Positions 1 to 8,216 of a DNA stretch of 64,000 nucleotides are shown here, piece by piece. Location: positions 11,811 through 75,810 of the forward strand of contig DATLQX010000150.1 of NCBI GenBank assembly GCA_035534995.1, in the 5' to 3' direction. The stretch's first letter is position 1. The number at the start of each line of letters is the position of its first letter. The notes beneath the pieces are model-generated. The model worked only from the letters and a program-made list of their open reading frames with translations. It had not been told where the DNA came from and ran no database searches. The DNA is from JANWHV01 sp035534995 (GTDB taxonomy: Bacteria > Chloroflexota > UBA5177 > JANWHV01). The translations under genes and the position numbers were made by a program.

Positions 1-86
1 TTCGCCAGTTGATCCTCGAGGTTGGGGCGAAAACTGGCGAGAACGTCCGGGTGGGCCGTTTCGCGCGATTCAAGATTGGGGAGTAA
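1..86 (+). CDS. tsf: Elongation factor Ts, C-terminal end (partial)
   Basis: The frame beginning at base 3 reads to a TAA at 84-86 and ends in GENVRVGRFARFKIGE, the typical extreme C-terminus of elongation factor Ts, the GDP/GTP exchange factor for EF-Tu. The gene enters from upstream, so only about 27 codons are visible. It lies 7 bases before the pyrH start. The order tsf-pyrH-frr is widely conserved in bacteria and supports the call. Confidence 0.85.
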   Translation, partial: RQLILEVGAKTGENVRVGRFARFKIGE

Positions 87-93
87 ACAATCC

Positions 94-822
94 ATGTACC
101 ATCGCGTGCTGCTGAAGCTGAGTGGGGAAGCACTGGTTGGCGAGGCCGGCTATGGGATCGATCCGGCGGTGGTGCAACGAATCGCGATCCAGGTGGCGCG
201 CGTGCGCGAATTGAACGTGGAAATGGCGATCGTGGTCGGCGGCGGCAATATCTTCCGCGGCCTTTCGGCCAGTACGGCCGGGATGGATCGCGCGACCGCC
301 GACTATATGGGGATGCTGGCCACCGTGCTTAACGCACTCGCGCTCAAAGACGCTCTGGAACGGAACCATGTGGACACCAGAGTTCAGACGGCGATCGCCA
401 TGGACGCGGTCGCCGAGCCTTTTATCCGGGGACGAGCGATGCGCCATCTGGAGAAGGGACGGGTGGTTATCCTGGCCGCCGGAACCGGCAATCCTTACTT
501 CACCACCGACACGGCGGCGGCGCTCCGGGCCATCGAGCTTAAATGCGAAGTGCTGCTCAAGGCGACCCGCGTTGACGGCATCTATACCGCCGATCCAGAA
601 ACCGACGGCAGCGCCCGGCGCTACGAACGGCTCGACTACTACACCGCCCTGGGTAACGAGCTGAAGGTGATGGACGGCACCGCGTTCGCCCTCTGCAAGG
701 AGAACAACCTACCGATCATCGTGTTTAACCTCGAAGGTCCAGACAATATCGAGCGAGCGGTGCGAGGACACGAAGTGGGGACGCTGGTGGCGGCGGGCGA
801 GCGGCCCGGCCTGGTAGGCTAG
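94..822 (+). CDS. pyrH: UMP kinase
   Basis: PyrH phosphorylates UMP to UDP in the cytoplasm, feeding pyrimidine nucleotides to RNA, DNA and sugar-nucleotide synthesis. The 242-residue product belongs to the amino acid kinase fold. Visible motifs are KLSGEAL at 8-14, GGGNIFRG at 49-56, TGNPYFTTD at 131-139 and LKATRVDGIYTADP near 155-168. The frame stays open upstream to base 22, but ATG 94 aligns with the family N-terminus (MYHRVLLKLSGEAL) and follows the tsf stop by 7 bases, so I chose it. It is co-directional with tsf and frr and probably co-transcribed. Length is normal for a bacterial hexameric UMP kinase. Confidence 0.95.
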   Translation: MYHRVLLKLSGEALVGEAGYGIDPAVVQRIAIQVARVRELNVEMAIVVGGGNIFRGLSASTAGMDRATADYMGMLATVLNALALKDALERNHVDTRVQTAIAMDAVAEPFIRGRAMRHLEKGRVVILAAGTGNPYFTTDTAAALRAIELKCEVLLKATRVDGIYTADPETDGSARRYERLDYYTALGNELKVMDGTAFALCKENNLPIIVFNLEGPDNIERAVRGHEVGTLVAAGERPGLVG

Positions 823-853
823 CGGGAGCACCGAGAGCGAGAGGAGCACGACG

Positions 854-1411
854 ATGACCCAGGAACTACTTGACGATGGCGAGCGCCGCATGCAAAAAGC
901 GATCGAGGCGTTGGTACACGATATGGCGACCGTCCGAACCGGCCGCGCGTCCCCCGCCCTGGTGGAGGGCGTGGTGGTCGAGTACTACGGCAGTCCGACC
1001 CCGCTCAACCAGCTCGCTTCGGTCAGCGCCGCCGATGCCCGATCCCTGGTGATCGCCCCGTTCGACCGGTCGGCCATCAATGACATTGACAAGGCGATCC
1101 GGAAGGCCGATCTGGGGTTCAATCCCACCAATGACGGAACGAATCTCCGCGTGGTCGTGCCGCCGCTGACCGAGGATCGCCGGCGTGAGATGGTGAAGAT
1201 GCTCCACAAAAAGCTGGAGGAACACAAGGTCGCGGTTCGAAACGTGCGGCGCGAGGTCCATGACAAGCTCAAGGGCTTGGAGAAAGACAAAAGCGCCACG
1301 ACCGATGAGGTTCGACGGGCTACCGAGCGCCTCCAAAAACTGACCGATCGCAATATCCAGGAAATGGAAAGCTTGGGCGGGGCCAAGGAAGCCGAGATTC
1401 TCGCGGTCTAG
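854..1411 (+). CDS. frr: Ribosome recycling factor
   Basis: RRF splits post-termination ribosomes together with EF-G. The 185-residue protein has the expected length and family sequence: VRTGRASPALVEGVVVEYYG near the N-terminus, then PFDRSAINDIDKAIRKADLG, and a charged helical C-terminal half rich in Lys, Glu and Arg with RREVHDKLK. The start ATG lies 31 bases after pyrH and is preceded by a purine-rich GAGAGGAG ribosome-binding site. It is the third gene of the conserved tsf-pyrH-frr operon. Confidence 0.95.
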   Translation: MTQELLDDGERRMQKAIEALVHDMATVRTGRASPALVEGVVVEYYGSPTPLNQLASVSAADARSLVIAPFDRSAINDIDKAIRKADLGFNPTNDGTNLRVVVPPLTEDRRREMVKMLHKKLEEHKVAVRNVRREVHDKLKGLEKDKSATTDEVRRATERLQKLTDRNIQEMESLGGAKEAEILAV

Positions 1412-1446
1412 CACCTTACTCCCCAACTGAAGGCGGAAAAGATAGC

Positions 1447-2184
1447 GTGAGCGCCCCTCGACCGGCCGAGATCGCGGGAAAACCTACCACGGCCACCAGT
1501 GGCGTGCCCCGACATGTGGCGATCATCATGGACGGGAATGGGCGCTGGGCCCAGAGCCGCCACCGTCCGCGTCTGGAAGGTCATCGCCAGGGAGTGGACA
1601 ATATCCAGCGGATCGTCCCCACCGCCATCGACCTGGGGATCGAGGTGCTTACCCTCTTCGCATTTTCCACCGAGAACTGGGGCCGCCCCACGGACGAGGT
1701 AAGCGGCCTCATGCGCCTGTTTACCTTGATCAGCCGGCGTGAAACCGCGAACCTGCACCGACAAGGGGTCCGGGTGGCGCACATCGGCTCTTTCGATGGG
1801 GTAAACAAGCTGCTGGCCCAGGCCATCCAGGATGCGGTAGCCCTGACCCGGAACAACACGCGCCTTCATCTGAATATCGCCTTCAACTACGGAGGGCGCG
1901 ACGAGATCACGCGGGCGGTACGCTGCATCGTGGCCGAGGGCGTGGCGCCCGAGGAGGTGACGGAAGGACTGATCGACCGCTACCTCTCGACCGCCGGCTT
2001 GCCGGACCCTGACCTGATCCTTCGCACGGCGGGCGAGATGCGCCTCTCCAATTTCCTGATCTGGCAGGCGGCCTACAGTGAATACTACGCCAGCCCGAAA
2101 CTCTGGCCGGATTTCGGGCCCGAGGATCTCCGGAAGGCCGTGGAGTCGTACGCCGGACGGCATCGCAAGTATGGCAAGCTGTAA
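1447..2184 (+). CDS. uppS: Isoprenyl (undecaprenyl) diphosphate synthase
   Basis: A cis-prenyltransferase that extends farnesyl diphosphate with isopentenyl diphosphate to give the polyprenyl carrier lipid of wall and polysaccharide synthesis. The 245-residue sequence carries MDGNGRWAQ with the catalytic Asp at residue 29, FSTENWGRP, FNYGGRDEI and the C-terminal RTAGEMRLSNFLIWQ-type signature. It starts with GTG, as no ATG lies closer to the conserved N-terminus; GGCGGAAAAG just upstream is a plausible ribosome site. It sits in the frr-uppS-cdsA-dxr-rseP run, and the lipid carrier it makes is what the WecA-like and Wzx proteins downstream would use. Confidence 0.94.
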   Translation: MSAPRPAEIAGKPTTATSGVPRHVAIIMDGNGRWAQSRHRPRLEGHRQGVDNIQRIVPTAIDLGIEVLTLFAFSTENWGRPTDEVSGLMRLFTLISRRETANLHRQGVRVAHIGSFDGVNKLLAQAIQDAVALTRNNTRLHLNIAFNYGGRDEITRAVRCIVAEGVAPEEVTEGLIDRYLSTAGLPDPDLILRTAGEMRLSNFLIWQAAYSEYYASPKLWPDFGPEDLRKAVESYAGRHRKYGKL

Positions 2185-2190
2185 TCGCCC

Positions 2191-2997
2191 ATGAAGGCGC
2201 GGGTGCTCAGCGCCCTGGTTCTCGCCCCAGTGATGATCGCACTGACCATTCTGGGCGGGTTGCCCTATTTGCTGGGGATCGCGGTGATGTGCGGGGTAGG
2301 AGTCTGGGAAGCGACCGAACTTTTCACGAACTTCGGGGACGTGTCCGCGGACCCGGCTTGGCGCTACCTCGCGGTGGCGGCCTCGGTGATTGTGCTGGCT
2401 GGGGTCCAACTGGGATTCGACCACCAATATGTGGCCCAGGTAATCGCGGCCCTGGTCCTGGTGGCCAGCCTGGGAATGCTCCTGGCCGGCGGCCCACCGG
2501 CCCGACGGTTCCTGGCCTGGGCCATAGCCGCCGCGTCGATCCTCTACGTCGTCGGATTGGGATCTCACTTCCTCCTCCTCCGCGCGACTCGCCAAGGCTT
2601 GAGCTGGACCATTCTGGCCTGCGCCGTAACGTGGAGCACCGACACCGGCGCCTTCTTCGTGGGCCGCCAATTTGGACACACGGGCTTCTTCGCGGCGATT
2701 AGCGCCAAGAAAACCGCCGAGGGCGCGGCGGGCGGCCTGGCGGCCGGGATCGTAGCCGCGATTGTCGTCGCGGCGGTGGCCGGCCTGCGCGTCCCCTGGG
2801 CCGTTATACCCTTCATCGGATTGAGCGTGAGTGCCGTGGCGCAGGGTGGCGATTTGGTGGAATCTCTCCTGAAACGGGAGGCGGGCGTGAAGGACTCCGG
2901 CACGATCATTCCGGGGCACGGCGGGGCGCTGGATCGCATTGACAGTTTGCTGTTCGCGGTAACGCTGACCTTCTACTGGCGGTTGCTCTTCCCATGA
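2191..2997 (+). CDS. cdsA: Phosphatidate cytidylyltransferase
   Basis: CdsA makes CDP-diacylglycerol from phosphatidate and CTP, the branch point of phospholipid synthesis, in the cytoplasmic membrane. The 268-residue protein is hydrophobic throughout, with roughly eight predicted membrane segments. Near the C-terminus it has the CDS signature: KREAGVKDSG followed by PGHGGALDRIDS, including the Lys-Asp and His-Gly-Gly elements. It starts 6 bases after uppS, and its end overlaps the dxr start by 4 bases (ATGA), which implies translational coupling. Confidence 0.93.
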   Translation: MKARVLSALVLAPVMIALTILGGLPYLLGIAVMCGVGVWEATELFTNFGDVSADPAWRYLAVAASVIVLAGVQLGFDHQYVAQVIAALVLVASLGMLLAGGPPARRFLAWAIAAASILYVVGLGSHFLLLRATRQGLSWTILACAVTWSTDTGAFFVGRQFGHTGFFAAISAKKTAEGAAGGLAAGIVAAIVVAAVAGLRVPWAVIPFIGLSVSAVAQGGDLVESLLKREAGVKDSGTIIPGHGGALDRIDSLLFAVTLTFYWRLLFP

Positions 2998-4133
2998 AAC
3001 GCATCGTGATTTTGGGCAGTACTGGCTCCGTGGGGGAGCAGACCCTTGACGTGGTGCGTCGCTTCCCCGACCGCTTGCAGGTGATCGGGTTGGCCGCCCG
3101 GCGTCAGGAGCGCCTGGCGGAACAAGCGGCGGAGTTCTCGATCCCCCAGGTGGTGATCGGCGATGGGGGTGAGCCCTCGGTCGCCTTCCCGGACGGAGTT
3201 GTGATCGGACGCGGCGCCGAGGCAATGGAGGCGCTGGCGTGCCATCCCGGGGCCGACCTCGTGGTGGTGGCGACCGTGGGGCGAGCGGGCCTCCTGGCCA
3301 CCCTGGCAGCCCTCCGAGGAGGAAAGCGGGTGGGTCTCGCCAACAAGGAAGTGCTGGTAATGGCGGGTGAATTAGTCACCGGGACAGCGGCACGGCACGG
3401 GGGCGAACTGATCCCGGTGGACAGCGAGCATAGCGCGCTCTGGCAATGTCTGGTGGGCGAGGATCCGGCGACGATCAGGGAATTGGTCCTTACCGCTTCG
3501 GGCGGGGCGCTGCGCCACCGGCCGCTCGATACCCTGCACCTGGTCACTCCCGAGGAAGCGCTCCGCCATCCGACCTGGAAAATGGGCCCTAAGGTGACGA
3601 TCGATTCGGCCACCTTGATGAATAAGGGCCTGGAGGTTATCGAGGCCCGCTGGCTTTTTGGCGTACCGTACGAGCGCATTCGCGTGGTCATGCATCCAAC
3701 CAGCGTGGTGCATTCGCTGGTTCAGTTCGTGGATGGATCGATCAAGGCGCAAATGGGAGCCACCGACATGCGATTGCCGATCCAATATGCCCTGAGCTAT
3801 CCGGAACGTTGGGAGGAGCCGGAACTTCAGGTAGACATAACAAAACTGGGCGATCTGCAATTCCTGGAGCCGAATTGGGACCGCTACCCGTGCCTGAGCC
3901 TGGCCATCGAGGCGGGGCGGCGGGGCGGCACCTATCCCGCGGCCCTGTGCGGAGCCGACGAAGTCGCGGTGGAACTTTTCAGTACCGGAGCCATCCCGTT
4001 GACCGCTATCGCCCCGCTCATCGAGTCGGTGCTGGAGACCCACAAATCCGAGCCAGAGCCCGATCTGGCCGCGATCCTGGCCGCCGACGAGGAAGGACGC
4101 CGGCGATGCGTCGAGCGGGCGCGCAGGCTCTAG
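2994..4133 (+). CDS. dxr: 1-deoxy-D-xylulose 5-phosphate reductoisomerase
   Basis: Dxr (IspC) carries out the NADPH-dependent rearrangement and reduction of DXP to MEP, the committed step of the non-mevalonate isoprenoid pathway. The 379-residue product has the dinucleotide-binding loop GSTGSVGE at 8-15, LANKE at 115-119, and the metal/substrate motif PVDSEHSALWQ at 141-151. It overlaps cdsA by 4 bases. Its presence next to uppS shows that this organism makes isoprenoid units by the MEP route and places precursor and prenyl chain synthesis in one operon. Confidence 0.95.
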   Translation: MKRIVILGSTGSVGEQTLDVVRRFPDRLQVIGLAARRQERLAEQAAEFSIPQVVIGDGGEPSVAFPDGVVIGRGAEAMEALACHPGADLVVVATVGRAGLLATLAALRGGKRVGLANKEVLVMAGELVTGTAARHGGELIPVDSEHSALWQCLVGEDPATIRELVLTASGGALRHRPLDTLHLVTPEEALRHPTWKMGPKVTIDSATLMNKGLEVIEARWLFGVPYERIRVVMHPTSVVHSLVQFVDGSIKAQMGATDMRLPIQYALSYPERWEEPELQVDITKLGDLQFLEPNWDRYPCLSLAIEAGRRGGTYPAALCGADEVAVELFSTGAIPLTAIAPLIESVLETHKSEPEPDLAAILAADEEGRRRCVERARRL

Positions 4134-4225
4134 GCACGGCCTCGTTGGCATCGTGAGTTTGCTGCCCTGATATGCTCATAGAGCGGGTATGCCGCCTCGA
4201 ACCTACTTGGAGCGCCAGGAATTTC

Positions 4226-5260
4226 ATGTACGCGCTTGTCTCCATCCTTTCCTTCATTCTCCTGCTTTTGGTTCTGGTGGGGATCCACGAGATGGGCCAT
4301 TTTCTGTCCGCCCGCGCCTTTGGCATTCGAGTCTCCGAGTTCGGCTTCGGCTTCCCGCCCCGCTTATGGAGCCGGCGACGGGGCGACACCCTCTACAGCA
4401 TCAACGCCATTCCCCTGGGTGGCTTCGTCCGCATGGAGGGCGAGAACGGCGATGATCTGGGGCCTGGCAGTTTCGGCGGGAAGCCTGCCTGGCAGCGGGC
4501 GATCGTCTTGGTGGCCGGCGCGGCCATGAACTTCGTGAGCGCCTTACTGCTCTTCTTCCTGGTCTACACCATCGCGCCCATTCCCCAAGATGTACCGGTG
4601 GTGGCCATGGTGCAGCCTCATTCGCCGGCCGCCGCCGCGTTGCATGTGGGTGATCGGATCACCGCGATCAACGGAGTCTCGGTGCCCACCCAGACCGACG
4701 CCGAGGATCAAATCGCCTGCACCCTGGGCAAGCCGACCATGCTCACGATCGACCGGCACGGCGCGACCATCAAGCGAACGGTCATCCCCAGGGTTCATCC
4801 AGCACCTAACCAGGGACATATCGGGTTCCTGGGCAGCATTGTCTACACGGGGACTGACGGCTGGAGCGCGCTCAAAAACACGCTGGGCCAGCCGGGAGTA
4901 TTCGTCCAGTCAGTAGTGCACCAGTTCACGGCCCATCGTTGTTCCAGCGTAGGAGTTACCGGCCCCGTGGGGATCGCGCGGGTCACCGGTAGCGCCGCGA
5001 ACGCCGTGCCGACCCTTGGGGCCGGTCCAGTGCTGTACATCGCGGCCCTGGTGAGCCTGAATCTTGCCTTCGTGAACCTGCTGCCGATTCCGGCCCTCGA
5101 TGGCGGCCGGCTCCTGTTCGTACTGATCGGGGTGGTGCGACGGAGACGGGTAAGCCCCCTCCGCGAAGGGATGGCGCACCTGATTGGCATGGCGCTCCTC
5201 CTGACCCTGGTCCTGGTCGTGAGCGCGCATGACATTGGCCAGTGGCTTGGGGGAAACTAG
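4226..5260 (+). CDS. rseP: RIP-type zinc metalloprotease, site-2 protease family
   Basis: A membrane-embedded protease of the RseP/RasP family, which cleaves transmembrane substrates such as anti-sigma factors within the bilayer. The 344-residue product has an N-terminal membrane helix carrying the zinc motif HEMGH (21-25), a PDZ-like central region with VQPHSPAAAALHVGDRI, and a C-terminal membrane helix with LDGG at 291-294 supplying the third metal ligand. ATG 4226 is preferred over an in-frame codon at 4172 because AGGA at 4217-4220 is well spaced and the family begins just before the first helix. It ends the housekeeping operon, a common position after dxr. Confidence 0.92.
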   Translation: MYALVSILSFILLLLVLVGIHEMGHFLSARAFGIRVSEFGFGFPPRLWSRRRGDTLYSINAIPLGGFVRMEGENGDDLGPGSFGGKPAWQRAIVLVAGAAMNFVSALLLFFLVYTIAPIPQDVPVVAMVQPHSPAAAALHVGDRITAINGVSVPTQTDAEDQIACTLGKPTMLTIDRHGATIKRTVIPRVHPAPNQGHIGFLGSIVYTGTDGWSALKNTLGQPGVFVQSVVHQFTAHRCSSVGVTGPVGIARVTGSAANAVPTLGAGPVLYIAALVSLNLAFVNLLPIPALDGGRLLFVLIGVVRRRRVSPLREGMAHLIGMALLLTLVLVVSAHDIGQWLGGN

Positions 5261-5283
5261 CCTCCCCGAGGGAGGGAGTAACC

Positions 5284-6087
5284 ATGATCATTCGGAGAGT
5301 GGACGGAGAACTGGTGATCGCCAGACAAACCGATCACATGGCCCAGGTGGCACGGATGGCGGAGCGCTGGGGCAACACCCGCTTTCCCGCGCCGGAACAT
5401 CGCGAGGAAACGATCCGGGCCGCCGGTCTGCATGATTGTGGCTGGCGGCTATGGGAAGATGCCCCTACCTTGTTCCCCGAAACCGGGCGACCACGTAACT
5501 TCACCGAGATAGAGCGTCCCATCCATGCCGCCTTCTATCGCGCGGGAGTGGAGAGCGCGGTGGGGGTAGACCCATACACCGGGCTTTTGGCTAGTCTCCA
5601 CGCCAGCGTGCTCTGCGCGGGGGTCGAGGGTTGGGATCTTGAGTTGCTCACCCCGCCGGAAAACCCGGATCGGACCGCCATCGAGCGAGAGTTTATCGAG
5701 CAGCAGACGAGCCTGCAAGGCCGATTGCGATCCATGTTGGCCCTTGAAGCCCGCTATGCGGCTTCCATGGCTCCTGACCGGCTCTGGCCGGCCTATTTGC
5801 GCCTCAGAGCCTGGGATCGGCTCTCACTCTACTTCCTATCTCGGGGTCTCGGTGAGGGCGAGATCGATCACATCCCCGAAAACGACGGTGAAACCACTCT
5901 CGTTTTGCGGCAAACTGGTCAACGTTCGGCCATCGCCACGCCGTGGCCTTTCGGCCTCCCGGAGGTAACCTTTCCCGTCGTGGTCGCCCGCGTGCCGGAT
6001 CGCCGGTACGAGGATGGGATGGAGTTTCTTTCTACTCTGGTACACGCCCAGCATGAGGTCTGGGACTACTCGCTGGCTCAGGGCTAA
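5284..6087 (+). CDS. DUF3891 family protein
   Basis: A 267-residue cytosolic protein that I recognise as DUF3891, a family without an assigned function. It opens with MIIRRVDGELVIARQTDHMAQVA and contains several conserved His and Asp residues (TDHMAQV, HDCGW, ARYAASM and a late WPFGLP stretch) that could bind metal; this is only a suggestion. The start at ATG 5284 follows a GGGAGGG ribosome site at 5271-5277. An in-frame codon at 5242 would overlap rseP and lacks such a site. It stands 23 bases after rseP and 5 bases before a HipA-like kinase, so it may belong to the following accessory gene group. Confidence 0.75.
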   Translation: MIIRRVDGELVIARQTDHMAQVARMAERWGNTRFPAPEHREETIRAAGLHDCGWRLWEDAPTLFPETGRPRNFTEIERPIHAAFYRAGVESAVGVDPYTGLLASLHASVLCAGVEGWDLELLTPPENPDRTAIEREFIEQQTSLQGRLRSMLALEARYAASMAPDRLWPAYLRLRAWDRLSLYFLSRGLGEGEIDHIPENDGETTLVLRQTGQRSAIATPWPFGLPEVTFPVVVARVPDRRYEDGMEFLSTLVHAQHEVWDYSLAQG

Positions 6088-6092
6088 GCGCC

Positions 6093-6872
6093 ATGCTGAG
6101 AACCGTGCTGGCCACCCGCTACGTGACGCCCCTACGCGAGGGCGGATCGCTGCCGGCGATCATCGAGGCGGACGACGATGGCACCTACGTCCTCAAGTTC
6201 CGTGGGGCGGGCCAGGGTCAACGGGCCCTGATCGCCGAGCTGGTGGCGGGCGAGATCGGGCGGGCTCTTGGGCTGCTGGTCCCCGAGATAGTGCTGGTAG
6301 AGCTGGATCCGGTGCTGGCGCGCTCGGAACCTGATCCCGAGATCCAAGCCCTGATCGAGGCCAGCGGCGGCTTGAACCTGGCCCTTGATTACTTACCGGG
6401 ATCGATTGGCTTCGATCCCCTGCTCGCCCCGCCCCCGGATCCTGATCTGGCGGCGGCGGTAGTCTGGTTTGATGCCTACGTGACCAACGTGGACCGCACG
6501 ATCAAGAACCCGAATCTCCTGCTGTGGCACACGAAGGTGTGGCTCATCGATCACGGGGCCAGCCTGTTCTTTCATCACAGTTGGGATAACTACCTTCAAC
6601 GCAGCCGCGCCCCATTCCCCAGAATCAAGGATCATGTACTGCTGCCCACCGCCGCGAGTATCGAGAAGGTCGATGCTCACCTGGCGCGCCTGCTTCCGCG
6701 CGAGAAGCTAGAGGAGATCGTGGCCGCTATTCCCGAGACTTGGTTGGGTGACGAGCCGCTGTTTGCCGGCATTGGCGAGCATCGCGATGCGTACCTGACT
6801 TACCTGGTAGGCAGACTGGACGCGCCGCGCGCGTTCGCGGAGGATGCGGAACATGCGCGCGAACAACTTTGA
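6093..6872 (+). CDS. HipA-like kinase domain protein
   Basis: A 259-residue protein resembling the compact HipA-like kinase family (HipA_2) rather than full-length HipA. The kinase-like elements are a candidate nucleotide-binding Lys35 in YVLKF, a catalytic-loop-like TNVDRTIKNPN at 131-141 (Asp134, Asn141) and a metal-binding-loop-like LIDHGAS at 151-157. It lacks the N-terminal HipA domain and there is no HipB-type helix-turn-helix gene beside it. Its end overlaps the DUF3037 gene by 20 bases. Full HipA phosphorylates tRNA synthetases and acts as a toxin; whether this short form does anything similar is unknown. The family call is fairly firm, the function open. Confidence 0.72.
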   Translation: MLRTVLATRYVTPLREGGSLPAIIEADDDGTYVLKFRGAGQGQRALIAELVAGEIGRALGLLVPEIVLVELDPVLARSEPDPEIQALIEASGGLNLALDYLPGSIGFDPLLAPPPDPDLAAAVVWFDAYVTNVDRTIKNPNLLLWHTKVWLIDHGASLFFHHSWDNYLQRSRAPFPRIKDHVLLPTAASIEKVDAHLARLLPREKLEEIVAAIPETWLGDEPLFAGIGEHRDAYLTYLVGRLDAPRAFAEDAEHAREQL

Positions 6873-7242
6873 CTACGCGGTCATTCGCGTCATACCGCGG
6901 GTGGACCGAGGGGAGTTCTTGAACGCGGGCGTGATCCTGTTCTGCCGACCCCAACGGTTCCTGGCGGCGGTGGTAGAACTGGACGAAGCCCGGCTGGCCG
7001 CGCTCGCGCCCGGTGCCGACCTGGTGGAAATACAGCGGCACCTCGACCTGATCCCGGCGATCTGTCGTGGAGGGGCCGGTTCCGGTCCAATCGGTGCCCT
7101 GAGCCAGGCTGAGCGCTTTCACTGGCTCGTCTCACCGCGCAGCAGCGTAATCCAGACCTCGCCGGTGCACTGTGGCCTGGCGGACGACCTGGAGGCGGCG
7201 TTGCGAGATGTGGTGGCCCGGCTGGTGGTGGTCGGTGCATAG
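6853..7242 (+). CDS. DUF3037 family protein
   Basis: A 129-residue protein of the DUF3037 family, visible in the opening NNFDYAVIRVIPRVDRGEFLNAGVILFC. The family has no established function. I chose ATG 6853 because GCGGAGG at 6837-6843 lies 9 bases upstream; the in-frame ATG at 6844 abuts that site. The gene overlaps the HipA-like kinase gene, so the two are probably translated together and may act as a pair. This pairing of a short HipA-like kinase with DUF3037 occurs in other bacteria to my knowledge. A strong hairpin follows at 7246-7280. Confidence 0.72.
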   Translation: MRANNFDYAVIRVIPRVDRGEFLNAGVILFCRPQRFLAAVVELDEARLAALAPGADLVEIQRHLDLIPAICRGGAGSGPIGALSQAERFHWLVSPRSSVIQTSPVHCGLADDLEAALRDVVARLVVVGA

Positions 7243-7245
7243 GGA

Positions 7246-7280
7246 GCGGAGGTGCCCGTGAACTCCGCGGGCGCCTCCGC
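7246..7280. terminator. Hairpin between convergent genes, possible bidirectional terminator
   Basis: Arms at 7246-7258 and 7268-7280 (GCGGAGGTGCCCG and CGGGCGCCTCCGC) pair over 13 positions with one G-T wobble and leave a 9-base loop. It begins 4 bases after the DUF3037 stop and lies 18 bases beyond the end of the minus-strand gene at 7298. There is no T tract on either strand, so it is not a classical intrinsic terminator. Confidence 0.5.
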
Positions 7281-7297
7281 TGCTCTGGCCGCGCCTC

Positions 7298-7846
7298 CTA
7301 GCCGAGGATGTTCATACTTTGCAGCATGGTAGTCGCGGCGGTCAACTCCGCCGGGTGGGTGGGGCCGCCCTTCGGCGTGCCGGCAACCACGGCGGTCATC
7401 AGGTAGAGCTTGTGGCCATGGCGGGCAGTCAACACCATGAGGCTCAATTCCTCCCCGGTCGACGCTTTTTCAAAGGCCTGTGACGCCTCGAAGGCAATGC
7501 CGTGAATCTTTATCGCCTTGTAGGTTGGCGTGGTGACCATTTTCCCGCCACCTTTTAGGCCACCGAGATCGATTGCCTGCAATGAGACCGAGGGATGCGA
7601 GTCCGCGATTGCCACTACCCCGACGTACGCCTCGCCATCCGATGACTGCACGCTAAAGTCCGTGCCATCCTTATGGCTGTGGTCCGCCGTCCAGGCCAAG
7701 GGGTAGCTGATCGTATACCGCGAGGCTTTATTATGATACTGAGACCATCCCGAGGCGGCATGGCTCGCCTGCGTGGCCACGAGCATGCACGGCGCGGCGA
7801 GCGCGCATCCAGCCAGAATACGCAGTCGGCGGCGTACGGACATCAT
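7298..7846 (-). CDS. Secreted protein of unknown function (PsbP/DUF1795-like size and form)
   Basis: A 182-residue protein with a clear signal peptide: an Arg-rich n-region (SVRRRLR), a hydrophobic core and a likely cleavage site after SHA near residue 30. The mature part has the pattern YTISYPLAW followed by alternating beta-type segments, reminiscent of the PsbP-like/DUF1795 fold, but I cannot assign it to a family with certainty. ATG at 7846 is preferred over a GTG at 7855 because GGAAGG at 7855-7860 gives normal 8-base spacing. It appears monocistronic. No catalytic residues can be recognised; it probably acts outside the membrane. Confidence 0.6.
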   Translation of the reverse strand: MMSVRRRLRILAGCALAAPCMLVATQASHAASGWSQYHNKASRYTISYPLAWTADHSHKDGTDFSVQSSDGEAYVGVVAIADSHPSVSLQAIDLGGLKGGGKMVTTPTYKAIKIHGIAFEASQAFEKASTGEELSLMVLTARHGHKLYLMTAVVAGTPKGGPTHPAELTAATTMLQSMNILG

Positions 7847-7885
7847 GGATTTCACCTTCCTTGAACAGGGTCATTACACGGGGTA

Positions 7886-7913
7886 CCCGCCTGGTTATAT
7901 CCGATCAGGCGGG
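7886..7913. repeat. Inverted repeat upstream of the secreted-protein gene
   Basis: CCCGCCTG at 7886-7893 and CAGGCGGG at 7906-7913 form a perfect 8-bp inverted repeat with a 12-base AT-rich centre. It lies 40 bases before the ATG at 7846 and 46 bases after the end of the gene at 7959, both on the minus strand. It could be an operator, a leader hairpin or a weak terminator for the upstream gene. No T tract follows. Confidence 0.35.
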
Positions 7914-7958
7914 AACTCGCTACCACCCATTCGTGTGACCGTGTCCAGCGCGGGGCCC

Positions 7959-8216
7959 CTACTCGGAGGCGGTAAACTCATGCTCAAGTGCTGATCTTAC
8001 CGCGTCTTTCGTCCCAAGCGGGATTCCAAGGACGAGGGTATCGGCGGAGGTGATGGCATCGCCGCGTTGGCTGAAGACGGTGAAGTGCCCATCTCGGTGA
8101 AGCTCCACCACCCGTTGGATGAACGGTAGCTCCGCAAGGTCATCCTGAACCACATCCTCGAAGTCGCTTGATGCGAGAAATGCGTCCAGGGCGCCGCGAA
8201 AGTCGCTGTTAGGCAT
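7959..8216 (-). CDS. Small protein of unknown function
   Basis: An 85-residue acidic protein beginning MPNSDFRGALDAFLASSDFEDVVQDD. I do not recognise a family. It looks like a small alpha/beta cytosolic protein, with ELHRDGHFTVFSQRGDAI in the middle, and has no signal peptide or membrane segment. Support that it is real comes from an excellent ribosome-binding site, AGGAGG at 8222-8227, five bases before the ATG at 8216. The frame remains open upstream to 8294 but the extension has no comparable site. It is flanked by the secreted-protein gene and the PAP2 gene, all on the minus strand. Confidence 0.5.
   Translation of the reverse strand: MPNSDFRGALDAFLASSDFEDVVQDDLAELPFIQRVVELHRDGHFTVFSQRGDAITSADTLVLGIPLGTKDAVRSALEHEFTASE

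Noticed and set aside
1408..3225. Open frame of 605 codons on the minus strand opposite uppS, cdsA and dxr
   Set aside because: It is Arg/Gly/His-rich low-complexity sequence with no recognisable domain, and lies entirely opposite well-identified genes; long antisense frames are expected at this GC content.
7246..7280. Hairpin considered as a classical rho-independent terminator
   Set aside because: No T tract follows on either strand; kept only as a possible bidirectional transcript end.
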